In this document: in pieces, positions 1 through 7,980 of the stretch
Layout: the number at the start of each line of letters is the position of its first letter
Numbering within the stretch: the stretch's first letter is position 1
From: Chitinophagaceae bacterium
Lineage (GTDB): Bacteria > Bacteroidota > Bacteroidia > Chitinophagales > Chitinophagaceae
Reading direction: 5' to 3'
Length of the DNA: 64,000 nt
Assembly (NCBI GenBank): GCA_025360525.1
Contig: JANYCA010000058.1
Coordinates: forward strand, 20,760 to 84,759
Program-made: the position numbers and the translations under genes
The notes under the pieces: generated by a model
Told to the model about the DNA's origin: nothing
The model's input: the letters and a program-made list of their open reading frames with translations, nothing else
The model's database searches: none

Positions 1-69
1 TGTTAACTGTGCATTGGATACAAAAAATACGGTAAGAGCGAGTAATAAAGTAAGTAATTTTTTCTTCAT
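1..69 (-). CDS. Exported protein, N-terminal fragment (runs off the left edge)
   Basis: An ATG at 69 reads leftward and stays open to the window edge. The 23 residues form a typical signal peptide: MKKK, a leucine-rich core, then VSNAQ, the Ala-Gln cleavage context common in Bacteroidota secreted proteins. The mature protein lies outside the window, so no function can be given. The 279 bases between it and proC show no recognisable element. Confidence 0.6.
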   Translation of the reverse strand, partial: MKKKLLTLLLALTVFFVSNAQLT

Positions 70-348
70 CTAATTGTTATTATGGTAAAAAATATCCGCT
101 GAATTTTCTAATACGCCGATGTTGTGGATTGAAGACTAGCACATAAACTAATTAGAAAACATATTCGGATAATGAATTTTCATGATAAATTTATTCCTTT
201 TATCCTTACAAAAACAAAAAAAGTAAATCCTGATGATTAACGCGGCTGTATCGGTAGACATTTTAACATATTCAGCTAAAATTATTTGTTACTAACACTT
301 GGCAATTAGTGAAATAACGAAGGCTGCCGGCTACCTTAGATATTTACT

Positions 349-1143
349 TTATCCCTTTACAATTTTATTGTAGCTGGTAGCAATCCCTTTTATTAAAGAT
401 GAGCTAAAGCCCTGGTGTTCCATCTCATTCAACCCCGCAATGGTGCAACCTTTTGGAGTGGTTACTTTATCAATTTCCTGCTCAGGATGGGTGCCCTTCT
501 GCAATAAAAGCTCTGCAGCTCCATTTACCGTTTGTGCGGCTATCAATGTTGCTGTTGCTGCATCAAATCCAATTTCTATTCCACCTTGTATGTTTGCCCG
601 GATATAGCGCATGGCATAAGCAGTGCCACATGCGCCCAATACTGTGGCGGCATCCATCAGTTTTTCATCTATTATTGCAACTCTTCCCAAAGTTTCAAAC
701 AACCCTTTTACAAAAGTAATCTGCTCAGCACTTGCATTGCTAAAACTTAAACACGTCATGCTTTCTTGTATGGCAATGGCCGTATTGGGCATGGCCCTGC
801 AAACAGGAATTTTCTTTTTGATAATCTCAGCAATATCGTTTATTAAAACACCTGTTACTACCGATGCCAAAATATGCCTGGCTGTTAAGTCCTTTTTTAC
901 ACTGTTCAACACCTCACTAACCTGGAATGGTTTAATGGCCATAATCACCAGTTCGCTGCTTCGGATAGCTGCATTATTATCGGATGTTACCATTACTCCC
1001 TCTTTCACCAAATGGTCAAGGGTTGTAATATTTCTTTTAGTAATGGTGATATCGGATGGTTTGCAGAATTTGCTTTTTATCAATCCTTCTGCGATGGCTG
1101 TGCCCAGGTTACCTCCGCCAATGATGGCAATTTTTTTACTCAT
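349..1143 (-). CDS. proC: Pyrroline-5-carboxylate reductase
   Basis: This 264-residue protein matches the normal length of ProC, the cytoplasmic enzyme that reduces 1-pyrroline-5-carboxylate to proline with NAD(P)H in the last step of proline synthesis. The N-terminal Rossmann fold is seen in GGGNLGTAIAEG (residues 8-19). The C-terminal dimerisation half carries the family block DAATVLGACGTAYAMRYI, followed by a TTPKGCTIAGL segment typical of ProC. The ATG at 1143 is close behind a TAnnTTTG promoter box, so this looks like a single-gene unit. It is convergent with nothing; the next gene upstream on the same strand is the TonB receptor, separated by a strong terminator. The call rests on family motifs and is secure. 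Confidence 0.95.
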   Translation of the reverse strand: MSKKIAIIGGGNLGTAIAEGLIKSKFCKPSDITITKRNITTLDHLVKEGVMVTSDNNAAIRSSELVIMAIKPFQVSEVLNSVKKDLTARHILASVVTGVLINDIAEIIKKKIPVCRAMPNTAIAIQESMTCLSFSNASAEQITFVKGLFETLGRVAIIDEKLMDAATVLGACGTAYAMRYIRANIQGGIEIGFDAATATLIAAQTVNGAAELLLQKGTHPEQEIDKVTTPKGCTIAGLNEMEHQGFSSSLIKGIATSYNKIVKG

Positions 1144-1165
1144 GACTAACTAATTTTAATATCAG

Positions 1166-1173
1166 CAAATGTA
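1166..1173 (-). promoter_or_regulatory. Putative -7 promoter box for proC
   Basis: On the minus strand this reads TACATTTG, an exact match to the Bacteroidota -7 element TAnnTTTG, and gives a 5' leader of only about 15-20 bases before the proC ATG. No clear TTG is seen 19-21 bases upstream, so the -33 half is weak. Confidence 0.45.
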
Positions 1174-1201
1174 GAGCGATTCAACAAATATTGGTTTAAT
1201 T

Positions 1202-1229
1202 AAAAAACGGGTGATTACACCCGTTTTTT
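1202..1229 (-). terminator. Rho-independent terminator of the TonB receptor gene
   Basis: A perfect 12-bp stem (AAAAAACGGGTG / CACCCGTTTTTT) with a 4-base loop lies just after the receptor stop codon. The A and T tracts make it usable in both directions, but the only gene ending here is the receptor. Confidence 0.85.
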
Positions 1230-1246
1230 AATAGTATGCTGATCAT

Positions 1247-3409
1247 TTAAAATCGAAGATTTACGCCCAGCATCCAGTTGAACCTTGCCATTGGAAAATA
1301 ATAATTTTCTGTTACAAGCCCTCCTGAAATATAACTATAAGTGTAGCCATTGGGTTCGTACTTTTTGTTTAATACATTGTTGAGTTGTAAAATAATATTA
1401 AACGCTTTTGAGAAATTATTTTTTACAGCATAACTCAACCGGACGTCCTGCACGAAATAGCCATTTAATTTTCTTGAGTTTTGTGCAGTATTATCAAGGT
1501 ATTGGCTGCTTACATACTTGCTAAGTAAGCTAATCTCACTATTTTTAAATGGAATAATATCTATTGTACTACCTGCCACAACTGCTGGCGAAAAACTGAT
1601 GGTAGTTTTCTTATAATGATTTATTACCTGCCCGCCATTATCGTAATCATCGATATACTCTGCATAATTTTTTACTTTATTCTCGCTAAAAGCTACGTTA
1701 GCACTGATGTTGATGTACTTTGAAACAATAGCTTTCCCCTGCAGCTCAAGCCCAAGCCGGTAGCTATTTGGAATATTGGTACGGGTATATGCACCTACAT
1801 CATTTATTTTTCCGGTTAATACCAATTGGTTTTTGTACAACATATAATACAGGTTGGCCCCATAAGAAAACTTACTGTATTTTTTTTCCAGCCCCAGTTC
1901 AAAATCATTTAATTTTTCTGCCGAAGGCTGTTGGGTAATGCCAGCTTCAAAATCATCCCGATTAGGTTCTTTGTTTGCAATTGCATAGGAAAAGTAAGCC
2001 TGCCAGTTTTTATTGTTGTAGGTAATACCCATTTTAGGATTTAAAAATGTGTAACTATTATTTACTTTCATTAAAGGATTGTTTTGAAAACCATTAATGG
2101 TATAGTTTACATTTCTTACCTGAATATCTGCATAGGTTTGCAAATTGGAGCCCCACTGTTGCGTCCATTTAGCGAAAAGAGAAAGATCTTTTTTATTAGC
2201 TGTTAAATTATACCATTTGTAATTAACAGGAACTGCTGGCTGAATTTGTGCCCAAATAATTTCACCAAAATGCTTTCCATCATAACCATTCCATCCGCCA
2301 CCCATCGTAAGCTGCGTATTATTCTTTTGATGTTGAAGGGAGAAAACGGTACCATAAAAATTATTATCAAGCCACAGCCGCCTAATTAAATCAGTTTTAG
2401 TAACCATATTGGCACCATCATCATAATTGGGTAATCCATATCCGGATAAATTCTGTGTTGCTTTATATTGTTCATAATAACCTGCCCCTTTCGAGAAAAA
2501 CAAGGTAATGTTGGATTTCCAAAAGGCATTAAACTGGTGATTGAAAAATAGCTGGTAATGGGTTTGCAGATAATTGTCTGTTTCGTTCTTGTATGGTCTT
2601 CCCGGTTGCTCCTGACCACTCACGTTAAAGGTTCGGTTGCTTTTTAAATCGCTTTCACTTACGCCGTTCCATGCCTGGTAGGTTTTTTCTTTACCTGAAA
2701 AAACATTTAACCTCAGCGAATTTTTCTCATCAATATAAGCTGTACTAAAATAATAGGATCTTAGTTTGGTGGCAGCCCTGTCAATATAACCATCGCTTGT
2801 AATATTGCTTAACCTTCCGTCAATGGTGAAATGTTTACCCAGTATTCCACTGCTAACTTTCAGCGTATTTTTAAAAGTATTAAAAGATCCAACGCTGTTG
2901 TTGAGTTCCAACATAAAATCCTTATTTACCTCATTGGTAGATAAATTAATACTGGCTCCAAATGCACCTGCTCCATTGCTGCTGCTACCCACGCCACGCT
3001 GCACCTGTATGCTGTTAACAGAAGACGAAAAATCCGGCAGATCAACAAAGTAAGTACCCTGACTTTCTGCATCATTGTAGGGAATGCCATTAAGCGTAAC
3101 ATTGATTCGGCTTGCATCCGTTCCACGGATACGAATACCTGTGTAACCAACTCCATTGCCAGCATCGGAGTTTATGACTACAGATGGTGTTTGATTTAGT
3201 AGAAAAGGCAGATCCTGGCCAAGATTATTTTTTTCTATTTCATTTTTTGTAACGTTTGTTTTTGCAAACGGCGCTTTTTCAGCAGCCCGAACTGCAGTAA
3301 TTTCTACCGGTTGCAGGAAAGTTGTGTCGTTGAAATGTTGATTTTTTTGTTGAGCATAGGACTGTGATATCATACTTAAGACCAACAAACATGTTGCAGA
3401 AATTTTCAT
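1247..3409 (-). CDS. TonB-dependent outer-membrane receptor, probably for thiamine or a precursor
   Basis: This is a 720-residue TonB-dependent receptor. The signal peptide is MKISATCLLVLSMISQSYAQ. A plug domain follows, with the family pattern LPFLLNQTPSVV and GIRIRGTDASRINVTLNG, and then a 22-strand-type barrel that ends in aromatic NLRF as outer-membrane barrels do. A longer open frame starts at 3523, but the ATG at 3409 is chosen because it begins the signal peptide and the extra codons fall in the riboswitch leader. The TPP riboswitch directly upstream implies the substrate is thiamine or a thiamine precursor; that is inferred from regulation, since barrel sequence alone does not give substrate. 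Transport would need TonB-ExbBD, not seen here. No inner-membrane thiamine transporter or thi gene lies next to it. Confidence 0.88.
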   Translation of the reverse strand: MKISATCLLVLSMISQSYAQQKNQHFNDTTFLQPVEITAVRAAEKAPFAKTNVTKNEIEKNNLGQDLPFLLNQTPSVVINSDAGNGVGYTGIRIRGTDASRINVTLNGIPYNDAESQGTYFVDLPDFSSSVNSIQVQRGVGSSSNGAGAFGASINLSTNEVNKDFMLELNNSVGSFNTFKNTLKVSSGILGKHFTIDGRLSNITSDGYIDRAATKLRSYYFSTAYIDEKNSLRLNVFSGKEKTYQAWNGVSESDLKSNRTFNVSGQEQPGRPYKNETDNYLQTHYQLFFNHQFNAFWKSNITLFFSKGAGYYEQYKATQNLSGYGLPNYDDGANMVTKTDLIRRLWLDNNFYGTVFSLQHQKNNTQLTMGGGWNGYDGKHFGEIIWAQIQPAVPVNYKWYNLTANKKDLSLFAKWTQQWGSNLQTYADIQVRNVNYTINGFQNNPLMKVNNSYTFLNPKMGITYNNKNWQAYFSYAIANKEPNRDDFEAGITQQPSAEKLNDFELGLEKKYSKFSYGANLYYMLYKNQLVLTGKINDVGAYTRTNIPNSYRLGLELQGKAIVSKYINISANVAFSENKVKNYAEYIDDYDNGGQVINHYKKTTISFSPAVVAGSTIDIIPFKNSEISLLSKYVSSQYLDNTAQNSRKLNGYFVQDVRLSYAVKNNFSKAFNIILQLNNVLNKKYEPNGYTYSYISGGLVTENYYFPMARFNWMLGVNLRF

Positions 3410-3473
3410 CGTATTTAAATTTTTTCTGAACACGGGAGAGATTGGGATAACGTAAAACTTAGACGGACTTGCT

Positions 3474-3538
3474 ACAAGACGTTGACAATCTTGTTTCCCT
3501 TGTGGGAAAGGGAATATTTTCACGTTAGCTGCAGCTAA
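3474..3538 (-). promoter_or_regulatory. Hairpins between TPP aptamer and receptor start (possible expression platform)
   Basis: Three inverted repeats lie between the aptamer and the ATG: ACAAGA/TCTTGT (3474-3479 with 3489-3494), TTCCCT/AGGGAA (3495-3500 with 3509-3514) and the perfect palindrome TTAGCTGCAGCTAA (3525-3538). No U-rich terminator tail is seen, so control may be at the level of translation or processing. The function is inferred from position only. Confidence 0.35.
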
Positions 3539-3544
3539 AGTTAT

Positions 3545-3624
3545 TCTCCCTTCGCAGGCATTATCCTGTGCAGGTTATCGGGTTTGATCTCAGCCTTTTG
3601 CCAATTGGCAAAAAGCACCCCGGA
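3545..3624 (-). ncRNA. TPP (thi-box) riboswitch
   Basis: Read on the minus strand, this stretch has the conserved TPP aptamer order: GGGGTGC, a variable stem, GGCTGAGA, CCC, AACCTG, GATAATGCC, GCGAAGGGA. All core blocks that contact the pyrimidine and pyrophosphate parts of TPP are present. It lies about 135 bases before the ATG of the TonB receptor and nothing else is in range, so it is expected to lower receptor expression when thiamine pyrophosphate is plentiful. Confidence 0.95.
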
Positions 3625-3737
3625 ATTCAAATTGTTAAAAGAACTATTTGAATACGAAGTTATAGGTTAAATAATTTAATTTCCAAACTTTGTAACAAAC
3701 CAACATCGTAATCCGTATAATCAGTAAACAAAAAATC

Positions 3738-4454
3738 ATGAAAAAAATATTCGTTTCGCTATTTATGCTTTTAACTGTGCACCTGTTTGCACAAGACGTT
3801 GTTGTCGCTGACGCCAACGCAGTAAAACGGCCTTTATCGGCTGGATTCAATGCTATTAAAGTTTCCAATGGTATTGATTTGATGCTAACGCAAGGTTCAG
3901 AAGAATCACTTGCGGTAAGTGCATCTGAGCCAAAGTACCTGGAGAAATTAAAATCTGAAATTGTAGATGGAACCCTGAAAATTTATTATGACAATGCCGG
4001 TATGATCTGGAATAGTAATGAAAAAAGAAAACTTAAGGCATATGTTTCTTTTAAAACACTGGAAAAACTGCAAGCCTCTTCAGGTGCCAGTGTTAAGTCA
4101 AGTAAAATTTTACATGTTGCAAAATTAGAATTGAAACTTAGTAGTGGTGCCTTACTAACATCGGAAGTAAACATTACCCAGCTAACAGCAATTCAGGAAA
4201 GTGGTGCTGAAATAAATATTAATGGAAAAGCAAATGAGTTAACTGTTGAGGCCAGCAGCGGTGCAATTTTTAAAGGTTATGAATTAGTCAGTGATTATTG
4301 TAAGGCCAAAGCCAGTAGCGGTGGGTCGGTGAGAGTTTATGTAGAAAAAGAATTAGATGCAAAAGCCTCCAGCGGCGGCGGCATACATTACAAAGGAAAC
4401 GGCGTAATTAAAGAAGTAAACATTAGCAGCGGAGGAAGTGTGAAGAAAGGCTAA
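3738..4454 (+). CDS. Exported DUF2807 (head-GIN) protein, first of a tandem pair
   Basis: This 238-residue protein has a signal peptide (MKKIFVSLFMLLTVHLFAQ) and a DUF2807 domain. The family is built of repeating short strands expected to form a beta-helix-like solenoid in the envelope. Here the repeats show as recurring ASSGA/SSGGS motifs about every 20 residues, for example ASSGASVKSS, SSGALLTSEV, ASSGGSVRVYV and ASSGGGIHYKG. The opening segment RPLSAGFNAIKVSNGIDLMLTQG is the usual DUF2807 entry. The molecular role of the family is unknown; it is often called a putative auto-transporter adhesin by annotation pipelines, without proof. A homologous copy follows after 122 bases on the same strand, probably a duplication. 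Confidence 0.85.
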   Translation: MKKIFVSLFMLLTVHLFAQDVVVADANAVKRPLSAGFNAIKVSNGIDLMLTQGSEESLAVSASEPKYLEKLKSEIVDGTLKIYYDNAGMIWNSNEKRKLKAYVSFKTLEKLQASSGASVKSSKILHVAKLELKLSSGALLTSEVNITQLTAIQESGAEININGKANELTVEASSGAIFKGYELVSDYCKAKASSGGSVRVYVEKELDAKASSGGGIHYKGNGVIKEVNISSGGSVKKG

Positions 4455-4576
4455 GTTTGATTAAACTATTGTGTCAATTTCTACGATTAAAGGGTTGCGT
4501 CATAAAAAGGTCCAAGTCTTCATTTAAGCAAATCAATAATTATGTTATGTACTTCCAATTTTTAAAATATCTAAAT

Positions 4577-5293
4577 ATGAAAAAAGTATTTTTTATCATT
4601 ATGGCATTACTGACCTATTCAGTATCCAATGCACAAAAAACGATTGTAAATGATGCCAATGCAGAGGTAAGAACGTTAAATGAAAGTTTTCATTCAATAA
4701 AAATATCCGGAGGTATCGACCTGTATCTTTCACAATATGAAACGGAATCTATTGCAGTGAGTGCTTCGGCAGATAAATATAAAAATGATATTAAAACTGT
4801 GGTAGAGAATGGTGTGCTTAGAATTTATTTTGATGGTAACAATTGGGGTGGAGGCGGAAATAGAAATTTGAAAGTGTACGTTTCTTTTAAAAACCTTGAT
4901 CATATTCAGGCAAGTGGAGCCTGCGATGTACAAGTGGCGGGTAACATAACCGTTCCTGATCTATCCTTCTCTATGAGTGGTTCCAGCGATTTTAAAGGAG
5001 CGGTTTCTGTAAACAAACTTTCATTGGATTTAAGTGGTGCTTCAGATGCGAAAATTTCCGGAACAGCAGCTACAGTTAACATAGTATCCAGTGGTGCAAG
5101 TGATGTAAAAGGATATGAATTAATTACTGAGAACTGCACAGTAAGAGCATCGGGAGCCTCTGATGTAAACATTACTGTAAATAAGGAAATGACGGTGACC
5201 GCCAGCGGAGCCAGTGATATTTTTTACAAGGGCAACTGCGTAATAAAAGAAATCCACAGCAGCGGTGCCAGCACAGTTGCAAAAAAAGGATAA
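4577..5293 (+). CDS. Exported DUF2807 (head-GIN) protein, second of a tandem pair
   Basis: This 238-residue paralogue of the preceding gene starts at the ATG at 4577. A frame open from 4457 exists, but the signal peptide (MKKVFFIIMALLTYSVSNAQ) begins at 4577. The body aligns end to end with the first copy: NDANAEVRTLNESFHSIKISGGIDLYL matches its N-terminus, and the C-terminus ends in CVIKEIHSSGASTVAKKG against GVIKEVNISSGGSVKKG. Its turns carry SGASDV rather than SSGGS motifs, so the duplication is not recent. The domain is DUF2807, function unknown. The two genes probably share a transcript. Confidence 0.85.
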   Translation: MKKVFFIIMALLTYSVSNAQKTIVNDANAEVRTLNESFHSIKISGGIDLYLSQYETESIAVSASADKYKNDIKTVVENGVLRIYFDGNNWGGGGNRNLKVYVSFKNLDHIQASGACDVQVAGNITVPDLSFSMSGSSDFKGAVSVNKLSLDLSGASDAKISGTAATVNIVSSGASDVKGYELITENCTVRASGASDVNITVNKEMTVTASGASDIFYKGNCVIKEIHSSGASTVAKKG

Positions 5294-5436
5294 CCATGAA
5301 TGAGTGGGTTGGTATCTAATTTATAATTTAGTAAGGATGTCTTATTAAGTTCATTCTTTAATCTATGTTTAGAAGATGTGGAGGTTGAGATTAAGACCAG
5401 GAAAACGAACCATTAATAGCCGGTATCAACCCATTT

Positions 5437-6294
5437 TTAATTACCGAAAGCCCATATTAAAAAGTCTGGCAAAACTCTACTCCACGACGTATAATCATGC
5501 TGACCATTTGCAGATTCCACGTAAACAATATCACCTGCAGGACAAACATTTTTGTTGCCAATAACTTGCAAAAGATCTTTGGTATCATCCACCACATCAA
5601 TAATTCCATCTTTATCCCGATCGCTTTTTTCTTCCTGCAAACCTGCATACATCCAATATTTTAAATGAGGTCGTTTACGTGATTGCTGAACACTGCTCAG
5701 CAAAATACGATTAACAGCATCACTGTAAGTAACATTTGCCTGGTCTTTATCTCGCCACCAAAATGAACCCGAGAAAACCCCTACCCGATCTATCTTATCA
5801 CTATTATTCCATGCAATATCCATAGCAGATAACCCTCCGAGTGAAGCGCCAGCAATTGCAACACTTTTAAAAGAACGTACGCCGGCATTTTTTTTAATGT
5901 AGGGGTACAATTCATTATCAATAAAAGCTGTATACTTATCTGCTTTTTTACCCCTGTTTTCAAAATCTGGTTTGCCTGCAACACCATACCATTCTTCCCG
6001 CTTTCCGGCATGCACTGCTACTACCAATAATGGGGCTATTAGCTTTTTCCTGTACAGGCTATCCACTATTACTTTAATCCGAAATTTATCTGCATCCTGT
6101 CCATCATTCAGAATCAATAAATTCATTTCATTTTTCGTTTCAGGGATGGGTGTACTTATAATTGTGAGCTTTACATGCTCCTGCAGGTGCCTGCTGTAGA
6201 TTTCATCCTCTTGTTGTTTAATTTTTTTTGAACAACCAGTGCCGAGTATAAGCAATGTCAGCAAGGCTATCCAGTTTTTTTGGTAAATGAGCAT
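5437..6294 (-). CDS. Lipoprotein esterase of the enterochelin-esterase/esterase D fold
   Basis: This 285-residue alpha/beta hydrolase belongs to the 'putative esterase' family (PF00756), as do Fes, IroE and esterase D. It begins with a lipoprotein signal (ALLTLLILGTGC, lipid-modified Cys near residue 21), so it is expected to be anchored in the envelope. The nucleophile elbow GASLGG is seen near residue 153, the early motif LLILNDGQD matches the family's start, and the C-terminal HDYTSWSRVLPDFL block supplies the catalytic His. A Ca-binding-like loop DRDKDGIIDVVDD sits before the last third. The substrate cannot be told from sequence. It is convergent with the DUF2807 pair and divergent from the tRNA gene. 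Confidence 0.8.
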   Translation of the reverse strand: MLIYQKNWIALLTLLILGTGCSKKIKQQEDEIYSRHLQEHVKLTIISTPIPETKNEMNLLILNDGQDADKFRIKVIVDSLYRKKLIAPLLVVAVHAGKREEWYGVAGKPDFENRGKKADKYTAFIDNELYPYIKKNAGVRSFKSVAIAGASLGGLSAMDIAWNNSDKIDRVGVFSGSFWWRDKDQANVTYSDAVNRILLSSVQQSRKRPHLKYWMYAGLQEEKSDRDKDGIIDVVDDTKDLLQVIGNKNVCPAGDIVYVESANGQHDYTSWSRVLPDFLIWAFGN

Positions 6295-6325
6295 ATTGAA
6301 TAATTGAGAAACAAATGTATATTAT

Positions 6326-6356
6326 TTGGTGGTAAAACGTCATTCCCTTAGTTTTG
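6326..6356 (+). promoter_or_regulatory. Promoter of the initiator tRNA gene
   Basis: TTG at 6326-6328, a 20-base spacer, then TAGTTTTG at 6349-6356 match the Bacteroidota sigma-A consensus TTG-N19/20-TAnnTTTG exactly. The -7 box ends only three bases before the mature tRNA, so transcription should begin at or within a base or two of tRNA position 1. Confidence 0.7.
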
Positions 6357-6359
6357 CAA

Positions 6360-6431
<72 letters not shown>

Positions 6432-6438
6432 CTACTTT

Positions 6439-6466
6439 AGAGGTTCATTTTGAACCTCTTTTTTTA
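6439..6466 (+). terminator. Terminator of the tRNA gene
   Basis: A perfect 9-bp stem AGAGGTTCA / TGAACCTCT with a 3-base loop is followed by a run of T, directly after the tRNA. Confidence 0.92.
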
Positions 6467-6523
6467 TTTTAAAAAAACCGTTCACCGTAGTCATTGGTAT
6501 TATAAAAAGTAATTTTCAAAGTC

Positions 6524-6555
6524 AAAAAAAGGGAACAATCATAATGACTGTTCCC
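6524..6555 (-). terminator. Terminator of the cytochrome c / NrfD operon
   Basis: GGGAACA / TGTTCCC (6531-6537 with 6549-6555) is flanked by A and T runs. On the minus strand it follows the cytochrome c stop codon by about 27 bases and ends the five-gene respiratory operon. Confidence 0.8.
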
Positions 6556-6581
6556 TTTTTATATTGTTTAAATTGATAGAA

Positions 6582-6983
6582 CTATTTTAATGTTCTCATG
6601 TAGTTTACAAGTGACCATAAATCATCAGCTTCAGGTATCTTTTTTTTAAATGATGGCATATCTTTACGTCCTTCGTAAGTTTTATAAAATAATGCCCCAT
6701 CAGTCTGTGCTGCAAGATCTTTTGTAAAATCACCGCATTCTGTATCTAACGTAGCCGCTTTAGTACCGTCACCTTTACCTTTTGCGCCATGACATGATTT
6801 ACAATGTTGGGCGTACAGGGTTTTTCCCACAGCAACAGATGCCGCATCCCCTTTTATCGGATTGGTTTTATTTTTTGCTGCATCTGGAACAGGCCATGGT
6901 TTTTGATCGCTGGATTGAACATTAAATGCAAATAATGCTACTACAAAAAAACCTGCAATTAGCATAGTTAGATTCTTTTTCAT
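6582..6983 (-). CDS. Small monohaem cytochrome c
   Basis: This 133-residue protein has an N-terminal signal peptide and one haem c site, C61-K-S-C-H65, with Met109 (GRKDMPSF) as the likely distal ligand. Size and spacing are those of a class I cytochrome c of the cbb3/CccA-like type. It is the last gene of an operon that starts at 10617 and includes Fe-S and NrfD-type subunits, so it is probably the periplasmic electron carrier or terminal subunit of that complex. The partner enzyme is not in the window. A Cys at residue 83 is outside the haem motif. Confidence 0.88.
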   Translation of the reverse strand: MKKNLTMLIAGFFVVALFAFNVQSSDQKPWPVPDAAKNKTNPIKGDAASVAVGKTLYAQHCKSCHGAKGKGDGTKAATLDTECGDFTKDLAAQTDGALFYKTYEGRKDMPSFKKKIPEADDLWSLVNYMRTLK

Positions 6984-7013
6984 TGTTTTCTGTTTTAAAG
7001 TTGATTTTTAATA

Positions 7014-7970
7014 TTATAAGATAGATTTTATAGGTAGATCTTTAGGTTGCTCCTTTCTTAATCGGAAAAGTTCAAATATAATTACGATATAATGCCCCCA
7101 CACAACAGTAATTAGTACTATAAAAGTAATCAACATCCATAGCGGTGGTTGCGTACTCCACAAAGAGCGGGGAAATTTTTGTTGCACAACTGATACTGGA
7201 ATTCCCCATTGCTGAACAACAGAAGTTTCAAGATTACCATACAATTCATTTTCATCTAACCTGGCTTGCAAGGTGATTTTTCCTTTGTCATCCCCAGGTA
7301 GATTTAAGGGAATTTCAATGGTAGCTTCACCATTAATATCTGTGGTGCCTTCCCCAACTTTTAATGAAGTGAACAATCTTTTTACAAATAAGCCCAATGC
7401 TGCTTCTGGTACTGCAATTAAAGTGCCTGTTCCTACATCAACCAGTTTTGCCTGAACACTTAATAAAGAGTCGGCTTTAATGGGTGTAAGTATTATCATG
7501 GCCCTTTTTATGGTTAACTCCTCCTCGGCAGTTTCCATCGCTTTATTACCTGCGAATGTTACCTTATAATGAAGTTTCCCTTCTTTATCAGGAACCACGG
7601 CATTGGCTTTTACATTGAAAACCGCTTTACCTTCTCTGTCGGTAATTACCAAGCCCATTACTTTATCGGCAGTATCTGTTACTTGTAAAAAAGTAAGCTT
7701 CAAAAACGGAAGTTTAATAAAGGCACCTTTTACTTTGCTCGTTAATTTTGTTTTTAAATCAATGGTACTATCGCCTTTTTGCACACTGATAAATTGAATG
7801 GCAGGTGTAATTAAAGGTGATTCATTCTTTACTGCTGCCACGGGAGATTTTGAACTGTCAGTTTGTGCAAATAATGCTGAACTAAAACCGAAAACTACAA
7901 GTGTAACAACAGTAGCTACTAACTGGTGAAAAAAAGTTTTGAATGATTTTATAATTGAAATATGATTCAT
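7014..7970 (-). CDS. Membrane-anchored protein with two Ig-like domains, in the NrfD operon
   Basis: I recognise no named family. The 318-residue product begins with a hydrophobic export signal (LVATVVTLVVFGFSSALFAQ) and ends with one membrane helix (MLITFIVLITVVWGHYIVIIF) and a short cytoplasmic tail, so most of it is periplasmic. Two similar beta-rich segments can be seen, each with an xxDxxGxAxxxI/V strand: VITDREGKAVFNVK and GTTDINGEATIEIP. They look like a duplicated Ig/CNA-B-like domain. A TTG-initiated frame reaches 7988 and would overlap the NrfD stop, but the ATG at 7970 is preferred. It lies between the NrfD-type subunit and cytochrome c, so it is probably an accessory or docking subunit of the complex. 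Confidence 0.65.
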   Translation of the reverse strand: MNHISIIKSFKTFFHQLVATVVTLVVFGFSSALFAQTDSSKSPVAAVKNESPLITPAIQFISVQKGDSTIDLKTKLTSKVKGAFIKLPFLKLTFLQVTDTADKVMGLVITDREGKAVFNVKANAVVPDKEGKLHYKVTFAGNKAMETAEEELTIKRAMIILTPIKADSLLSVQAKLVDVGTGTLIAVPEAALGLFVKRLFTSLKVGEGTTDINGEATIEIPLNLPGDDKGKITLQARLDENELYGNLETSVVQQWGIPVSVVQQKFPRSLWSTQPPLWMLITFIVLITVVWGHYIVIIFELFRLRKEQPKDLPIKSIL

Positions 7971-7980
7971 AAAACTGTTT

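Noticed and set aside
623..1153. 176-residue plus-strand ORF over proC
   Set aside because: It is the antisense shadow of a clear proC gene. The same applies to the long antisense frames over the glucan synthase and SNF2 genes.
1247..3523. Receptor start at 3523
   Set aside because: The added 38 codons have no signal character and fall in the riboswitch leader; the signal peptide begins at 3409.
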